This document shows positions 26,505 to 34,183 of a stretch of 64,000 bases of DNA, in pieces (position 1 is the stretch's first letter; every line of letters starts with the position of its first letter). The translations under genes were made by a program, and so were the position numbers. Origin of the DNA: Paenibacillus sp. JDR-2. Lineage in GTDB: Bacteria; Bacillota; Bacilli; Paenibacillales; Paenibacillaceae. The notes under the pieces were generated by a model. It had not been told where the DNA came from, ran no database searches, and saw only the letters and a list, made by a program, of their open reading frames with translations. The stretch lies in NCBI RefSeq assembly GCF_000023585.1, contig NC_012914.1, forward strand, positions 3,192,001-3,256,000, in the 5' to 3' direction.

Positions 26505-27944
26505 ATGAAGTTTGAAACCAACTGGAGGCCGGACCGGAGCAGCGGCATTCCTCTATACCGGCAAATCGCGGATTATGTCCGTGCAAAAATAGAAAGCGGC
26601 GAATGGCCGCCGGGCAGCCGTATACCCACGGAAAGAGCTATCTCCCAAGTCTTTGGCGTAAATCGGAGCACCGTTGTACAGGCCTTCGCAGAGCTGACGG
26701 CAGACGGGCTGGTCGAAGGGAAGAGCGGCAGCGGGACCATCGTTTCCGCAGCTGCAGCCTGGGACAGGGAGGTTCCCAAGCTGCCGGACTGGGAGTCTTA
26801 TGTAAAGACCGGCGTTCACCGGCCGAACCAACGGACCATTCAGGATATCAATCATGCCGAGTTTATTCCGAACATTATACGGCTTGGGACGGGAGAGCCT
26901 TCTCCGGATTTTTTTCCGAAGGAGATGAACCGAATCCTACGGCAGCTGGCGCCCCAAGCGGATATATTCGGCTATCCGGAGCCTCGCGGCTTGTATTCGC
27001 TTCGGGAGCAGATCAGTAAGCACATGGCGGGTTACGGAGTGAACGTATCACCCGATTCGGTACTTATTGTGTCCGGAGCGCTGCAAGCTTTGCAGCTCAT
27101 AGCCCTTGGTCTGTTGAAGAACGGTTCGTCCGTTTTAACCGAATCTCCGTCTTATTTGCAATCTCTACAAGTATTTCAGTCTGCCGGCATGAGTATGTCC
27201 GGTCTGCCTTTAAATGAGGATGGGTTGGACGCAAAGGTGCTGGAGTTTTACGCGGGAAGAGGGAAAGGGACGTTACTGTATACCATCCCTAGCTTCCATA
27301 ACCCTACGGGTACGGTTATGTCCTTGAAGAGAAGACGAGAGGTGTACGAATTATGCGTAAAGTACAAGCTGCCGATCCTGGAGGATGACGCGTACCGCGA
27401 TCTTTGGCTGGACGAGCCGTCCCCTCCGCCGATTAAATCGCTGGACCAGAACGGTCTGGTCCTGTATCTCGGAAGCATGTCCAAGACGCTGAGTCCAGGA
27501 CTTAGGATTGGTTGGGTCATTGGGCCGGAGCAGGTGATCCACCGGCTTGCCGATGTAAAGATGCAATCCGATTATGGAGCAAGCACGTTATCCCAATGGA
27601 CGGTAACGCAATTTCTCCGGCAAGGGCTCTATGGGGAGCATCTTGATCATGTGAGGAAGGAGCTGAGAGCCCGCCGTACCTATATGCTTCAGCTGCTGGA
27701 GCATTATTTGAAAGGGGCGGCGGAATGGGAGGAGCCCACGGGGGGATTCTATATCTGGCTCCGGCTCAACCGTAACCTATCCATCCCTGCCTTGTTTGAT
27801 GCCGCACTTAAAGACGGAGTACTGCTCAATCCCGGATACCTCTATGATAAAACGGATCAAAATCATATCCGATTGTCCTACTCTTACGCTTCTTTTGAGC
27901 AAATGAAAATAGGAATCGAGCGGCTTGCCCACAGCATACCCTGA
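26505..27944 (+). CDS. MocR-type regulator (GntR HTH fused to aminotransferase fold)
   Basis: The first 75 residues form a GntR winged helix (PPGSRIPTERAISQVFGVNRST). The rest is a class I aminotransferase-like domain with NPTG, EDDAYRDLW and the PLP lysine in GSMSKTLSPGLRIGW. ATG 26505 follows AGGTGAT; a GTG at 26496 is less likely. The length of 479 residues is normal for the GabR/PdxR group. With all PLP contacts retained, it probably senses an amino compound through PLP. The divergent LysE exporter suggests the ligand is an amino acid to be exported. Confidence 0.9.
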   Translation: MKFETNWRPDRSSGIPLYRQIADYVRAKIESGEWPPGSRIPTERAISQVFGVNRSTVVQAFAELTADGLVEGKSGSGTIVSAAAAWDREVPKLPDWESYVKTGVHRPNQRTIQDINHAEFIPNIIRLGTGEPSPDFFPKEMNRILRQLAPQADIFGYPEPRGLYSLREQISKHMAGYGVNVSPDSVLIVSGALQALQLIALGLLKNGSSVLTESPSYLQSLQVFQSAGMSMSGLPLNEDGLDAKVLEFYAGRGKGTLLYTIPSFHNPTGTVMSLKRRREVYELCVKYKLPILEDDAYRDLWLDEPSPPPIKSLDQNGLVLYLGSMSKTLSPGLRIGWVIGPEQVIHRLADVKMQSDYGASTLSQWTVTQFLRQGLYGEHLDHVRKELRARRTYMLQLLEHYLKGAAEWEEPTGGFYIWLRLNRNLSIPALFDAALKDGVLLNPGYLYDKTDQNHIRLSYSYASFEQMKIGIERLAHSIP

Positions 27945-27967
27945 AGTGAAGGGATGCTGTTTTTTTT
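27931..27967 (+). terminator. Terminator overlapping the end of the MocR gene
   Basis: ACAGCATACCC pairs with GGGATGCTGT (one bulged A), followed by seven T. The left arm lies within the last codons. Confidence 0.85.
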
Positions 27968-27989
27968 GTTCGAAATTTCCATAAAAAAG

Positions 27990-28017
27990 TGCAAACTTTT
28001 TGGCGGCTTAATGCGTC
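27990..28017 (+). promoter_or_regulatory. ECF-type promoter of the oatA-sigV-rsiV operon
   Basis: TGCAAAC (27990-27996) and CGTC (28014-28017) are separated by 17 bp, matching the AAC/CGTC pattern of ECF promoters such as SigV (TGAAAC...CGTC). The poly-T after the -35 is also typical. Its position 48 bp upstream of oatA suggests that the SigV encoded in the same operon transcribes it. Confidence 0.75.
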
Positions 28018-28064
28018 TTGAATACATAACAAAATTATTTAATATGTAAGGGACGGAAACAGCA

Positions 28065-30107
28065 ATGGAAGACAACATGAACAGCAAGAAACGTTACATG
28101 CCGGGAATAGACGGATTACGGGCTTTATCGGTGCTCGCCGTCATCGCGTACCATCTGAACATGAAATGGGCGCAAGGAGGATTAATTGGAGTTGCCATCT
28201 TTTTTGTCATCTCCGGCTACCTCATTACCGATCAAATCCTTATTCAGAAGCAGCGCTACGGAAAGCTGGATTTGAAGGACTTCTGGATAAGAAGAGCACG
28301 CAGGCTTCTTCCTGCGATGTTCTGTATGCTGCTGTTCGTTGCCATATGGCTGTTGTTACTCGATCCCAACCGATTAAACCACTTACAGGGCGACTACTTT
28401 TCATCGCTGTTCTACGTCAATAACTGGTGGCTCATTTTCCATCAGGTCTCGTATTTCGAAAGCTTTGGCCCGCCGTCCCCAATCGGACATCTATGGTCTC
28501 TTTCGATTGAAGAGCAGTTCTATCTGATTTGGCCGCTGTTATTGCTGCTGACCCACCGCCGCGGCAAGCTGTTCGTTATGATTCTTGTCGCAGCTGTCGT
28601 ATCGTCACTGGCAATGGCGTTCCTGTATGTTCCCGGATCCGATCCAAGCCGCGTCTACTATGGTACGGATACCCGCATGTTTGGTCTTTTGATTGGAGCG
28701 GCACTGGCTGTTGTATGGCCGAGTCATAAGCTGAATGCAGCTGTTTCCACAGCCTCCCGGTTTTCGATGGATATAATCGGAGGCATAAGCTTAATCGTAC
28801 TTATCGTCATGATGTACCGAATGAACGAATACGATGCTGCGTTATACCGCGGCGGTTTTCTTGGCTTATCGATTCTCACTGCAATTGTAATCGCTGTACT
28901 AGCACATCCTGCCAGCTTGCTGGCCAGAGCAATGGGGCTTCGCCCGCTAAAATGGATTGGCGTTCGTTCTTATAGCTTATATATTTGGCATTATCCTGTT
29001 ATTATTTTAACGAACCCTTCCAATCAGGCCGTTACCCCGGGCCCAATACTGATTGCGTTTCAGATTGCGGCAAGCTTTGCGCTCGCTGCCTTATCTTACA
29101 AGTATATCGAGGAACCGCTTCGCCGCGGCTCGCTTCGGGCAAAATTCCGGACGGTATTATCCGTCAGATGGCTTGGCGTACAGCCTCTTGCTTTTCTGAT
29201 TATTATTCCTTTATTACTTACACCAAGCTTCGGCAACTCGCTTCTGAAGGCCAAACAGGCTCCGGTTACGGTTGTCTCGGATAATATCCAGCGTGATGAC
29301 GTACAGCCATCGGCACCATCATCTACTCCAACGCCTCCTCCAACGGAAGAGCCGAAAGACGATGTTGTCGTTGTAACTCCCGACGAGCATACGGATAAAC
29401 CGGATGCAAATACCGCAACAAGCAAACCGACGAAGAATGACAAGCCGGATCCTACAAAAGAGCCTGTTCAGTCGACTAAGCCGGAGCATACGCCGGAGCC
29501 GTCCAAAGAACCGGAAACGGATGCCGGGAAGCCTTCCGGAGAGACAAAGGATAACTCTTCAGAGCCGCCGCAAAAGGGCTCGGATGACCCGAATAAGCCG
29601 CCGGTTGAAACGACGAAGCCGCCTGTCCACCAAGCGGGAAGCGGCAAAGGAATTACCGTTATCGGAGACTCTGTTATTTTGGATGCCGCACCGTTCCTCG
29701 AGAAGTTAATGCCGGGTATTGTCGTGGACGGTAAAGTTGGCCGGCAGATGAGGCAGGCACAGGACGTGATCGACCAGATGAAGGCCGATAATACGCTGGG
29801 CAGCACGGTCGTTCTTGAACTGGGGACCAACGGAGCGTTTACCAACAAGCAACTGAAGGCGTTAATCGAGTCGCTTGATAAGGTTGAGCATATTTATCTC
29901 GTTAATACGCGGGTTCCGCGGAATTGGCAGGATACAGTAAATCAGATGCTTCCAGAAGTTGCTAAGGCGTACAGCAATGTAACCATAGTAGACTGGTATT
30001 CTGCAAGCGAAGGGAAGGAAGATTATTTCGCGAAGGATGGCGTTCATTTAAAGCGTGATGGCGCAGAATTTTATGCGTCCGTGCTTATCGGTGCCATCAC
30101 CAAGTGA
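28065..30107 (+). CDS. oatA: Peptidoglycan O-acetyltransferase (AT3 plus SGNH), OatA-like
   Basis: Residues about 10-375 form an acyltransferase-3 membrane domain of 10-11 helices starting MPGIDGLRALSVLAVIAYH. A Pro/Thr/Lys/Glu-rich linker (about 410-525) follows. An extracellular SGNH domain holds VIGDSVILD (Ser), ELGTNGAF (Asn) and KDGVHLKRDG (catalytic Asp-x-x-His). This is the architecture of OatA, which acetylates peptidoglycan muramic acid to block lysozyme. The operon with sigV and rsiV strongly supports that role. ATG 28065 follows GGGACGG; ATG 28077 is the alternative. Confidence 0.88.
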   Translation: MEDNMNSKKRYMPGIDGLRALSVLAVIAYHLNMKWAQGGLIGVAIFFVISGYLITDQILIQKQRYGKLDLKDFWIRRARRLLPAMFCMLLFVAIWLLLLDPNRLNHLQGDYFSSLFYVNNWWLIFHQVSYFESFGPPSPIGHLWSLSIEEQFYLIWPLLLLLTHRRGKLFVMILVAAVVSSLAMAFLYVPGSDPSRVYYGTDTRMFGLLIGAALAVVWPSHKLNAAVSTASRFSMDIIGGISLIVLIVMMYRMNEYDAALYRGGFLGLSILTAIVIAVLAHPASLLARAMGLRPLKWIGVRSYSLYIWHYPVIILTNPSNQAVTPGPILIAFQIAASFALAALSYKYIEEPLRRGSLRAKFRTVLSVRWLGVQPLAFLIIIPLLLTPSFGNSLLKAKQAPVTVVSDNIQRDDVQPSAPSSTPTPPPTEEPKDDVVVVTPDEHTDKPDANTATSKPTKNDKPDPTKEPVQSTKPEHTPEPSKEPETDAGKPSGETKDNSSEPPQKGSDDPNKPPVETTKPPVHQAGSGKGITVIGDSVILDAAPFLEKLMPGIVVDGKVGRQMRQAQDVIDQMKADNTLGSTVVLELGTNGAFTNKQLKALIESLDKVEHIYLVNTRVPRNWQDTVNQMLPEVAKAYSNVTIVDWYSASEGKEDYFAKDGVHLKRDGAEFYASVLIGAITK

Positions 30108-30134
30108 CCATAAATAGAGAAGGGTATGCCGGCC

Positions 30135-30641
30135 ATGAACAGAAAGTCCGAACAAATACTGACCAATTGCATTACAGAGAATAAGGAAAACATTTACCGG
30201 CTGGCATACAGCTATGTCAAAAACAAAGAGGATGCGCTCGATATTGTTCAGGACTCGATTTATAAAGCCATGACCAGTATCGAGCTGCTCAAGGATTCCA
30301 CAGTGGTGAAGAGCTGGTTTTACCGCATCGTTGTGAACACCTCATTGGATTTCTTGCGCAAGCACAAGAGAGTTCATCCGATGGACCAGGAAAAGCTGGA
30401 ATTTTACGCGCTTGGCGCCGAAGATTCCTATATGGACATCGATCTGGTCAGGACACTCGCGGATTTGCCCTCTAAATACCGGGAAGTTGTTGTCCTCCGC
30501 TACTTCGAAGATATGAAAATCGAAGAAGTGGCGGAGGTGCTTCACGAGAATGTGAATACGGTCAAAACGAGGTTGTATCAAGCGTTGAGGCTGCTTCGCA
30601 TGAAGCTGAAGGATACTTCCTTAAAGGAGACTAATGGATGA
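30135..30641 (+). CDS. sigV: ECF sigma factor, SigV-like
   Basis: The 168-residue protein has sigma region 2 (IYRLAYSYVKNKEDALDIVQDSIYKA in pieces, SWFYRIVVNTSLDFLRK) and region 4 (LPSKYREVVVLRYFEDMKIEEVAEVL, NTVKTRLYQALRLLR). I prefer ATG 30135 because GAAGGGT then lies at a workable distance; ATG 30126 touches that site. Its stop overlaps the rsiV ATG, so sigma and anti-sigma are coupled. In B. subtilis SigV is released by lysozyme and drives oatA. Here oatA precedes sigV instead of following rsiV. Confidence 0.88.
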   Translation: MNRKSEQILTNCITENKENIYRLAYSYVKNKEDALDIVQDSIYKAMTSIELLKDSTVVKSWFYRIVVNTSLDFLRKHKRVHPMDQEKLEFYALGAEDSYMDIDLVRTLADLPSKYREVVVLRYFEDMKIEEVAEVLHENVNTVKTRLYQALRLLRMKLKDTSLKETNG

Positions 30642-31531
30642 GTGATATATTAGAGCATCTGCGGAAGGAGTATCAGTCGGTACCGATTCCGGAGGAGCTG
30701 GATCTTATCGTTAACCGTTCCATCAAACAAGCCCTGCAAACCCGCAAGGCGAAACGTTTGAAGGTGAAGGGGATGACGGTAGCGGCAGCGATACTCGTAT
30801 TTCTGATTGCGATTAACGCCAGTACAACGGTTGCGAACGCTCTTGCTTCCATTCCTGGCGTGGAACGGATTATCAAAGTGCTTACCCTTCAGGAGTTCAA
30901 GGTAAAGGATTCGAATTACGAAGCCGATATCAAAGTACCGGCGATAACGAATATGGAGAACAAGGAGCTGCAGCTTGGGCTCAATCAGAAGTATTTGGCC
31001 GAGAGTAAAGCGTTATACGACGAATTCCAGGCAGACATTGAAGAACTGAAGAAGCAAGGTCTTAACGACGCTCATGTCGGTATAGATGCCGGATATGAAG
31101 TGAAGACGGATAACAATACGATTTTGTCTATTGGCCGTTATATTGTTCAGACCGCCGGATCTTCTTCCACGGTGATGCAGTTCGATACCATTGATAAGAA
31201 GAATCAGAGACTGATTACATTGCCGATGTTGTTCAAAGATGATCAGTATATGAAGTTGGTCAGCGACAATATCATAGCCCAAATGAAAGAGCAGATGAAA
31301 AGCGATGACGGCAAGATCTATTGGATTGCCGGAGCAACGGACTATATCTCGATAGAGGAGACGTTCTCGTCGATTAAGAAGGACCAGAGCTTCTATATTA
31401 ACAAAGACGGCAAGCTGGTTATCGTATTTAATAAATACGAGGTTGCTCCCGGCTCGATGGGCCTACCGGAATTCATTATTCCGACAGAAGCCATCCAGGG
31501 CGATCTCGTCAGTAACCATTATATTAAGTAA
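30638..31531 (+). CDS. rsiV: Anti-sigma factor RsiV-like (lysozyme sensor)
   Basis: This 297-residue bitopic membrane protein has an N-terminal cytoplasmic segment (1-44) that would hold SigV, one helix (MTVAAAILVFLIAINAST, about 46-63) and an AxA-type signal-peptidase site close behind (VANALAS). The large exterior domain resembles the DUF3298 lysozyme-binding domain of RsiV (QFDTIDKKNQRLITLPMLF, SFYINKDGKLVIVFNKYEVAPG). In B. subtilis lysozyme binding lets signal peptidase cut RsiV and free SigV. It overlaps sigV by four bases. Confidence 0.87.
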   Translation: MSDILEHLRKEYQSVPIPEELDLIVNRSIKQALQTRKAKRLKVKGMTVAAAILVFLIAINASTTVANALASIPGVERIIKVLTLQEFKVKDSNYEADIKVPAITNMENKELQLGLNQKYLAESKALYDEFQADIEELKKQGLNDAHVGIDAGYEVKTDNNTILSIGRYIVQTAGSSSTVMQFDTIDKKNQRLITLPMLFKDDQYMKLVSDNIIAQMKEQMKSDDGKIYWIAGATDYISIEETFSSIKKDQSFYINKDGKLVIVFNKYEVAPGSMGLPEFIIPTEAIQGDLVSNHYIK

Positions 31532-31536
31532 GGGAC

Positions 31537-31571
31537 AAGCAGAGGGGGATGAAACTCCTCTGCTTTATTTT
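31537..31571 (+). terminator. Terminator of the oatA-sigV-rsiV operon
   Basis: AAGCAGAGG pairs with CCTCTGCTT across an 11-base loop, followed by a T-rich tail. Confidence 0.85.
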
Positions 31572-31664
31572 GATATGACTTCGCAATTCCTTATTTTGGT
31601 GACAAGATAGGGATCGAGGTGGTAAAATACTGCCGATAAATTCACTAGCGAAGGGACAAATCCA

Positions 31665-32444
31665 ATGAAACTTCATTCCAATACCATTCTTATTACCGGC
31701 GGAGCATCCGGCATCGGTCTCGAGTTGGCTAGCCGTTTATCGGCCCTCGGCAATACGGTTATCGTGTCCGGCCGGGATCAGGCCAAGCTCGAACTAGCGA
31801 AGGCGCAATACCCGAAGCTTCATACGTTCCCGTGCGATGTTACAGATCCGGAAGCTATCGCAAAATTGTATAACAGCGTAACCGCACAATTCCCGGAACT
31901 TAATATGCTTATTAATAACGCAGGCCTGATGCGTAAAATCAACTTGCAGCAGAAGGAAGTTGATCTTCTCGACATCAGCCGGGAGATCGAGACGAATCTG
32001 AGCGGACCGATTCGAATGGTTGATCAGTTCTTGCCCCATTTGCTGAAGCAGCCATCCGCGGCCATCATGAATGTCTCATCCGCCTTGGCTTTTGTCCCCT
32101 TCGCGATCTCTCCCGTATACGGCGCAACAAAAGCCGGTATTCATTCCTTCACCCGCTGGAGGGTTCAGCTCAAGAACACGAAGGTTCGGGTGTTTGAGCT
32201 TGCTCCGCCACTCACAAAAACAACGCTTGTTGACGCGTTTGAAGCTAATGATATGAAAGGCAGTGCGGCAATGGAAGTATCCGAGCTTGTTAGTCATGTC
32301 TTTAAAGCCATGGAAAAGGATCAGCTTGAAATTCGTCCCGGGCAAAGCAATCTGCTCAAGCTGATGAGCCGGATGGCGCCAAATTTTATATTCAAGCTCA
32401 TGAGTAAATCGGTCGATGCCATGCATGCGGAATCCGGTAAATAA
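31665..32444 (+). CDS. Short-chain dehydrogenase, DltE-like
   Basis: This 259-residue classical SDR has the NAD(P) motif TGGASGIG (residues 11-18), NNAG, a catalytic Ser in NVSSALAF and YGATK. The stretch WRVQLKNTKVRVFELAPPLTKTT resembles the DltE group, whose enzymes are annotated as oxidoreductases of unknown substrate. A GTGACA-18-TAAAAT promoter candidate lies at 31599-31628. It is monocistronic, closed by a perfect terminator. Confidence 0.88.
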   Translation: MKLHSNTILITGGASGIGLELASRLSALGNTVIVSGRDQAKLELAKAQYPKLHTFPCDVTDPEAIAKLYNSVTAQFPELNMLINNAGLMRKINLQQKEVDLLDISREIETNLSGPIRMVDQFLPHLLKQPSAAIMNVSSALAFVPFAISPVYGATKAGIHSFTRWRVQLKNTKVRVFELAPPLTKTTLVDAFEANDMKGSAAMEVSELVSHVFKAMEKDQLEIRPGQSNLLKLMSRMAPNFIFKLMSKSVDAMHAESGK

Positions 32445-32449
32445 AAAAA

Positions 32450-32479
32450 CAAAAGACCCCGCGAAGGGTCTTTTGTTTT
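32450..32479. terminator. Bidirectional terminator after the SDR gene
   Basis: CAAAAGACCC pairs perfectly with GGGTCTTTTG, flanked by A-run and T-run, so it can also stop the minus-strand small gene at 32491. Confidence 0.9.
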
Positions 32480-32490
32480 AGCCAGTTTTA

Positions 32491-32613
32491 TTAGCTTTTT
32501 TTATCCCGATATCCGCCGTAAGAAGTGGCGCAGCCACCACCAAAGATACCACAGCTACAAGCGATAATGACCAACAAGATGAACAGAACAAGAATGAAAC
32601 CGGAAGATGCCAT
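32491..32613 (-). CDS. YjcZ-family small sporulation protein (diverged copy)
   Basis: ATG 32613 has GGAGG about ten bases upstream, and the 40-residue product begins MASSGFILVLFILLVIIACS. It is a single hydrophobic helix followed by a Gly/Cys-rich tail and a short charged end (YRDKKS), the plan of YjcZ/YrvJ-like small spore proteins. It is the oldest-looking of three tandem relatives. Its promoter-side flank retains recognisable similarity to the flanks of the other two. Confidence 0.8.
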   Translation of the reverse strand: MASSGFILVLFILLVIIACSCGIFGGGCATSYGGYRDKKS

Positions 32614-32769
32614 TAAGAATAAAACCTCCTAGTAATTTAGAATACACTATAGATTATGCTTCTATGTTAGCAAGTGCTTGGACCTCTATCTCGTAGATAA
32701 GAGACTATTTGCAATCGTCATGCTAGGATGAATCTCCTGCTAGGAAAATTGACAGGCCAGGCACAACGA

Positions 32770-32798
32770 ACAGAAGACCCCATGTAGGGGCCTTCTGT
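32770..32798 (-). terminator. Terminator-like hairpin downstream of YjcZ-like copy 1
   Basis: ACAGAAGGCCCC and GGGGTCTTCTGT pair with one mismatch on the minus strand, 63 bp after the stop at 32861. The following T-tract is weak. Confidence 0.55.
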
Positions 32799-32860
32799 CC
32801 GCTTGCATATATTTAAAGAATTACATTCATCAGCATGCATGGAGGCAATTGCCGCATGGA

Positions 32861-33028
32861 TTAGTAGTAACCTTTACCTGTACCTACGCCTCCAACTCCT
32901 GGGTAACCGCCGCCGCAGCCGCCACCCCAACCGCCTACAAATCCGCAACCGCAGACGATGATCACCAGCAAGATGAACAGCACAAGAATTGAACCAACAT
33001 TGTTAAAACCATGGCCAAGTCCTGACAT
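32861..33028 (-). CDS. YjcZ-family small sporulation protein, copy 1
   Basis: ATG 33028 follows AAGGAGGTG at ten bases, giving 55 residues. The N-terminus is short and polar, one helix (ILVLFILLVIIVCGCG) follows, and the tail is Gly/Tyr-rich (GGGCGGGYPG, GTGKGYY). YjcZ-type proteins are made during sporulation in Bacillus, but their function is unknown. A minus-strand CATATATTA about 45 bases upstream fits the SigK -10 pattern CATAnnnTA, but no proper -35 was found. The protein is identical to copy 2. Confidence 0.82.
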   Translation of the reverse strand: MSGLGHGFNNVGSILVLFILLVIIVCGCGFVGGWGGGCGGGYPGVGGVGTGKGYY

Positions 33029-33205
33029 AATTCACAACACCTCCTTACGTCTGGATATACTTTAATATATGAGCGGGAAGCGGATGTGATTGGGTATTTG
33101 CCTCGGAGGCATTTGACCAATTCCATTTGCCCCTCCGGTACAAAGATAAGGGGATAATCGCCATGCCGAGGTGAATCGCCTGGTGGGGAGATTGACCGGC
33201 AGGCA

Positions 33206-33246
33206 CAGCAGACAGCAGACTCCGTAGAGGGGTCTGCTGTCTGCTG
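33206..33246 (-). terminator. Terminator-like hairpin downstream of YjcZ-like copy 2
   Basis: CAGCAGACAGCAGACTCC pairs with GGGGTCTGCTGTCTGCTG (two mismatches near the loop). This is a longer version of the hairpin at 32770. There is no clear T-run. Confidence 0.5.
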
Positions 33247-33301
33247 CATCTATTTAAAGGATTACATCCATCAGCATGCATGGAGGCATTTGCCGCATGG
33301 A

Positions 33302-33469
33302 TTAGTAGTAACCTTTACCTGTACCTACGCCTCCAACTCCTGGGTAACCGCCGCCGCAGCCGCCACCCCAACCGCCTACAAATCCGCAGCCGCAGACGAT
33401 GATCACCAACAAGATGAACAGCACAAGAATTGAACCAACATTGTTAAAACCATGGCCAAGTCCTGACAT
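33302..33469 (-). CDS. YjcZ-family small sporulation protein, copy 2
   Basis: This 55-residue protein is identical to the product of 32861-33028. The genes differ at two third-codon positions (a Gly and a Leu codon). The same AAGGAGGTG site lies upstream. Its -10-like sequence, CATATATTG, departs from the SigK pattern at the last base. The synonymous-only divergence suggests that duplication was recent or that selection keeps both products intact. Confidence 0.82.
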   Translation of the reverse strand: MSGLGHGFNNVGSILVLFILLVIIVCGCGFVGGWGGGCGGGYPGVGGVGTGKGYY

Positions 33470-33600
33470 AATTCACAACACCTCCTTACGTCTGGAGTAT
33501 TCTTCAATATATGAGAGGGAAGGAGATATGCTTGGGTATTTGCCCCACCGGTACAAAAGCGGGGGTATGATATTTACCCTTCCTTTGTTATTTAGGTTTG

Positions 33601-33750
33601 GGTTAAACAGCAGCCTGCGCATTTTAATGTTCTTCCAATCGCCATTGCTCAGGGATTCCGTGAATCAACGAGGTAAGGTTGGAATCCCTTCACAAAAGCG
33701 ACCGCTAACGCTTCTCCAGAATCATTAAAATGCTCCGTTTGCCATTAACC
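33601..33750 (-). repeat. Structured intergenic element, copy 1
   Basis: Read on the minus strand, this 150-bp element has an outer stem GGTTAA/TTAACC, an 11-bp stem GCATTTTAATG/CATTAAAATGC, a small hairpin AAGCG/CGCTT and a 9-bp stem AGGGATTCC/GGAATCCCT. Blocks AATGATTCTGGAGAAGCG and GGAAGAACATT are shared with the copy at 54181, where stem bases change in a compensatory way. It has no coding potential. It lies in the 312-bp gap between the YjcZ-like cluster and the transposase remnant. The remainder of that gap holds only a decayed flank of the YjcZ duplication. Confidence 0.85.
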
Positions 33751-33781
33751 TGTCAATGAAATGCTTTAAGGACAAAACAAC

Positions 33782-34086
33782 AAGAAGCCGATTCTTGTTA
33801 AATATCCCGGAGGTGGCCGAGATAGCTACCACCCCAAAATGCTTATGAAGGTCATCATTTATGCCTACACGCAGTGCATTTTGAAGATGGACATGCCTTG
33901 TCGGTTCGGCGCATGCACGAACAAGAAAGTGTGTTTGGCCAAATCAAGAATAACCGGGGATTCCGCCGGTTCCTGCTTCGAGGCTTACCGAAAGTTAGCC
34001 TAGAGGTCGGGTGGTTTTCGCTTGCCCACAATTTGCTGAAGAAAGCTATAAAGGAGCAAAAACGAAAAATAGCGCTGCAGGGATAA
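33782..34086 (+). pseudogene. IS1182-type transposase remnant (internally deleted)
   Basis: From 33782 one frame reads NNKKPILVKYPGGGRDSYHP then KMLMKVIIYAYTQ, the N-terminal signature of IS1182-type transposases. Near 33873 it joins, in a different frame, a C-terminal piece including ESVFGQIKNNRGFRRFLLRG and SLAHNLLKKAIK, which ends at 34086. Roughly a kilobase of the usual gene, including most of the catalytic domain, is missing. No intact copy is in the window, so this is a dead insertion. Confidence 0.85.
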
Positions 34087-34106
34087 CTCTCTGCAGCGCT
34101 ATTTTT
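34065..34106. terminator. Perfect bidirectional hairpin at the end of the transposase remnant
   Basis: AAAAATAGCGCTGCAG and CTGCAGCGCTATTTTT form a 16-bp perfect stem around ten bases. It terminates transcripts from either side, including phnE read-through on the minus strand. Confidence 0.9.
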
Positions 34107-34165
34107 ATGAAAATTATTTCGTTATTTTACTAAGGCGAGCCGTCACTCTAGCGAGCGAACCCCTT

Positions 34166-34180
34166 TTGAGACGGCCTCTT
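34166..34180. mobile_element. Probable right end of the IS1182-type element
   Basis: TTTTGAGACGGCCTC matches the shape of IS1182-family terminal repeats (ending GAGxCxGxCTC with adjacent A-run on the other strand) and lies 80 bp beyond the remnant stop. A matching left end was not found, consistent with decay. Confidence 0.45.
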
Positions 34181-34183
34181 TAA

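Larger units (their letters stand above)
32813..33570 (-). repeat. Tandem duplication carrying two identical YjcZ-like genes
   Basis: Two units with a 441-bp period (gene starts 33028 and 33469) share coding sequence, ribosome site, upstream promoter-like region and downstream hairpin region. The genes differ by two synonymous changes, while flanks have diverged more. Part of the flank recurs a third time next to the gene at 32491. Confidence 0.85.

Noticed and set aside
33601..33750. Structured element as a MITE derived from the neighbouring IS1182-type element
   Set aside because: Its ends (GGTTAA/TTAACC) do not resemble the GAGxCxGxCTC-type end at 34166, and the second copy at 54181 has no IS remnant nearby.
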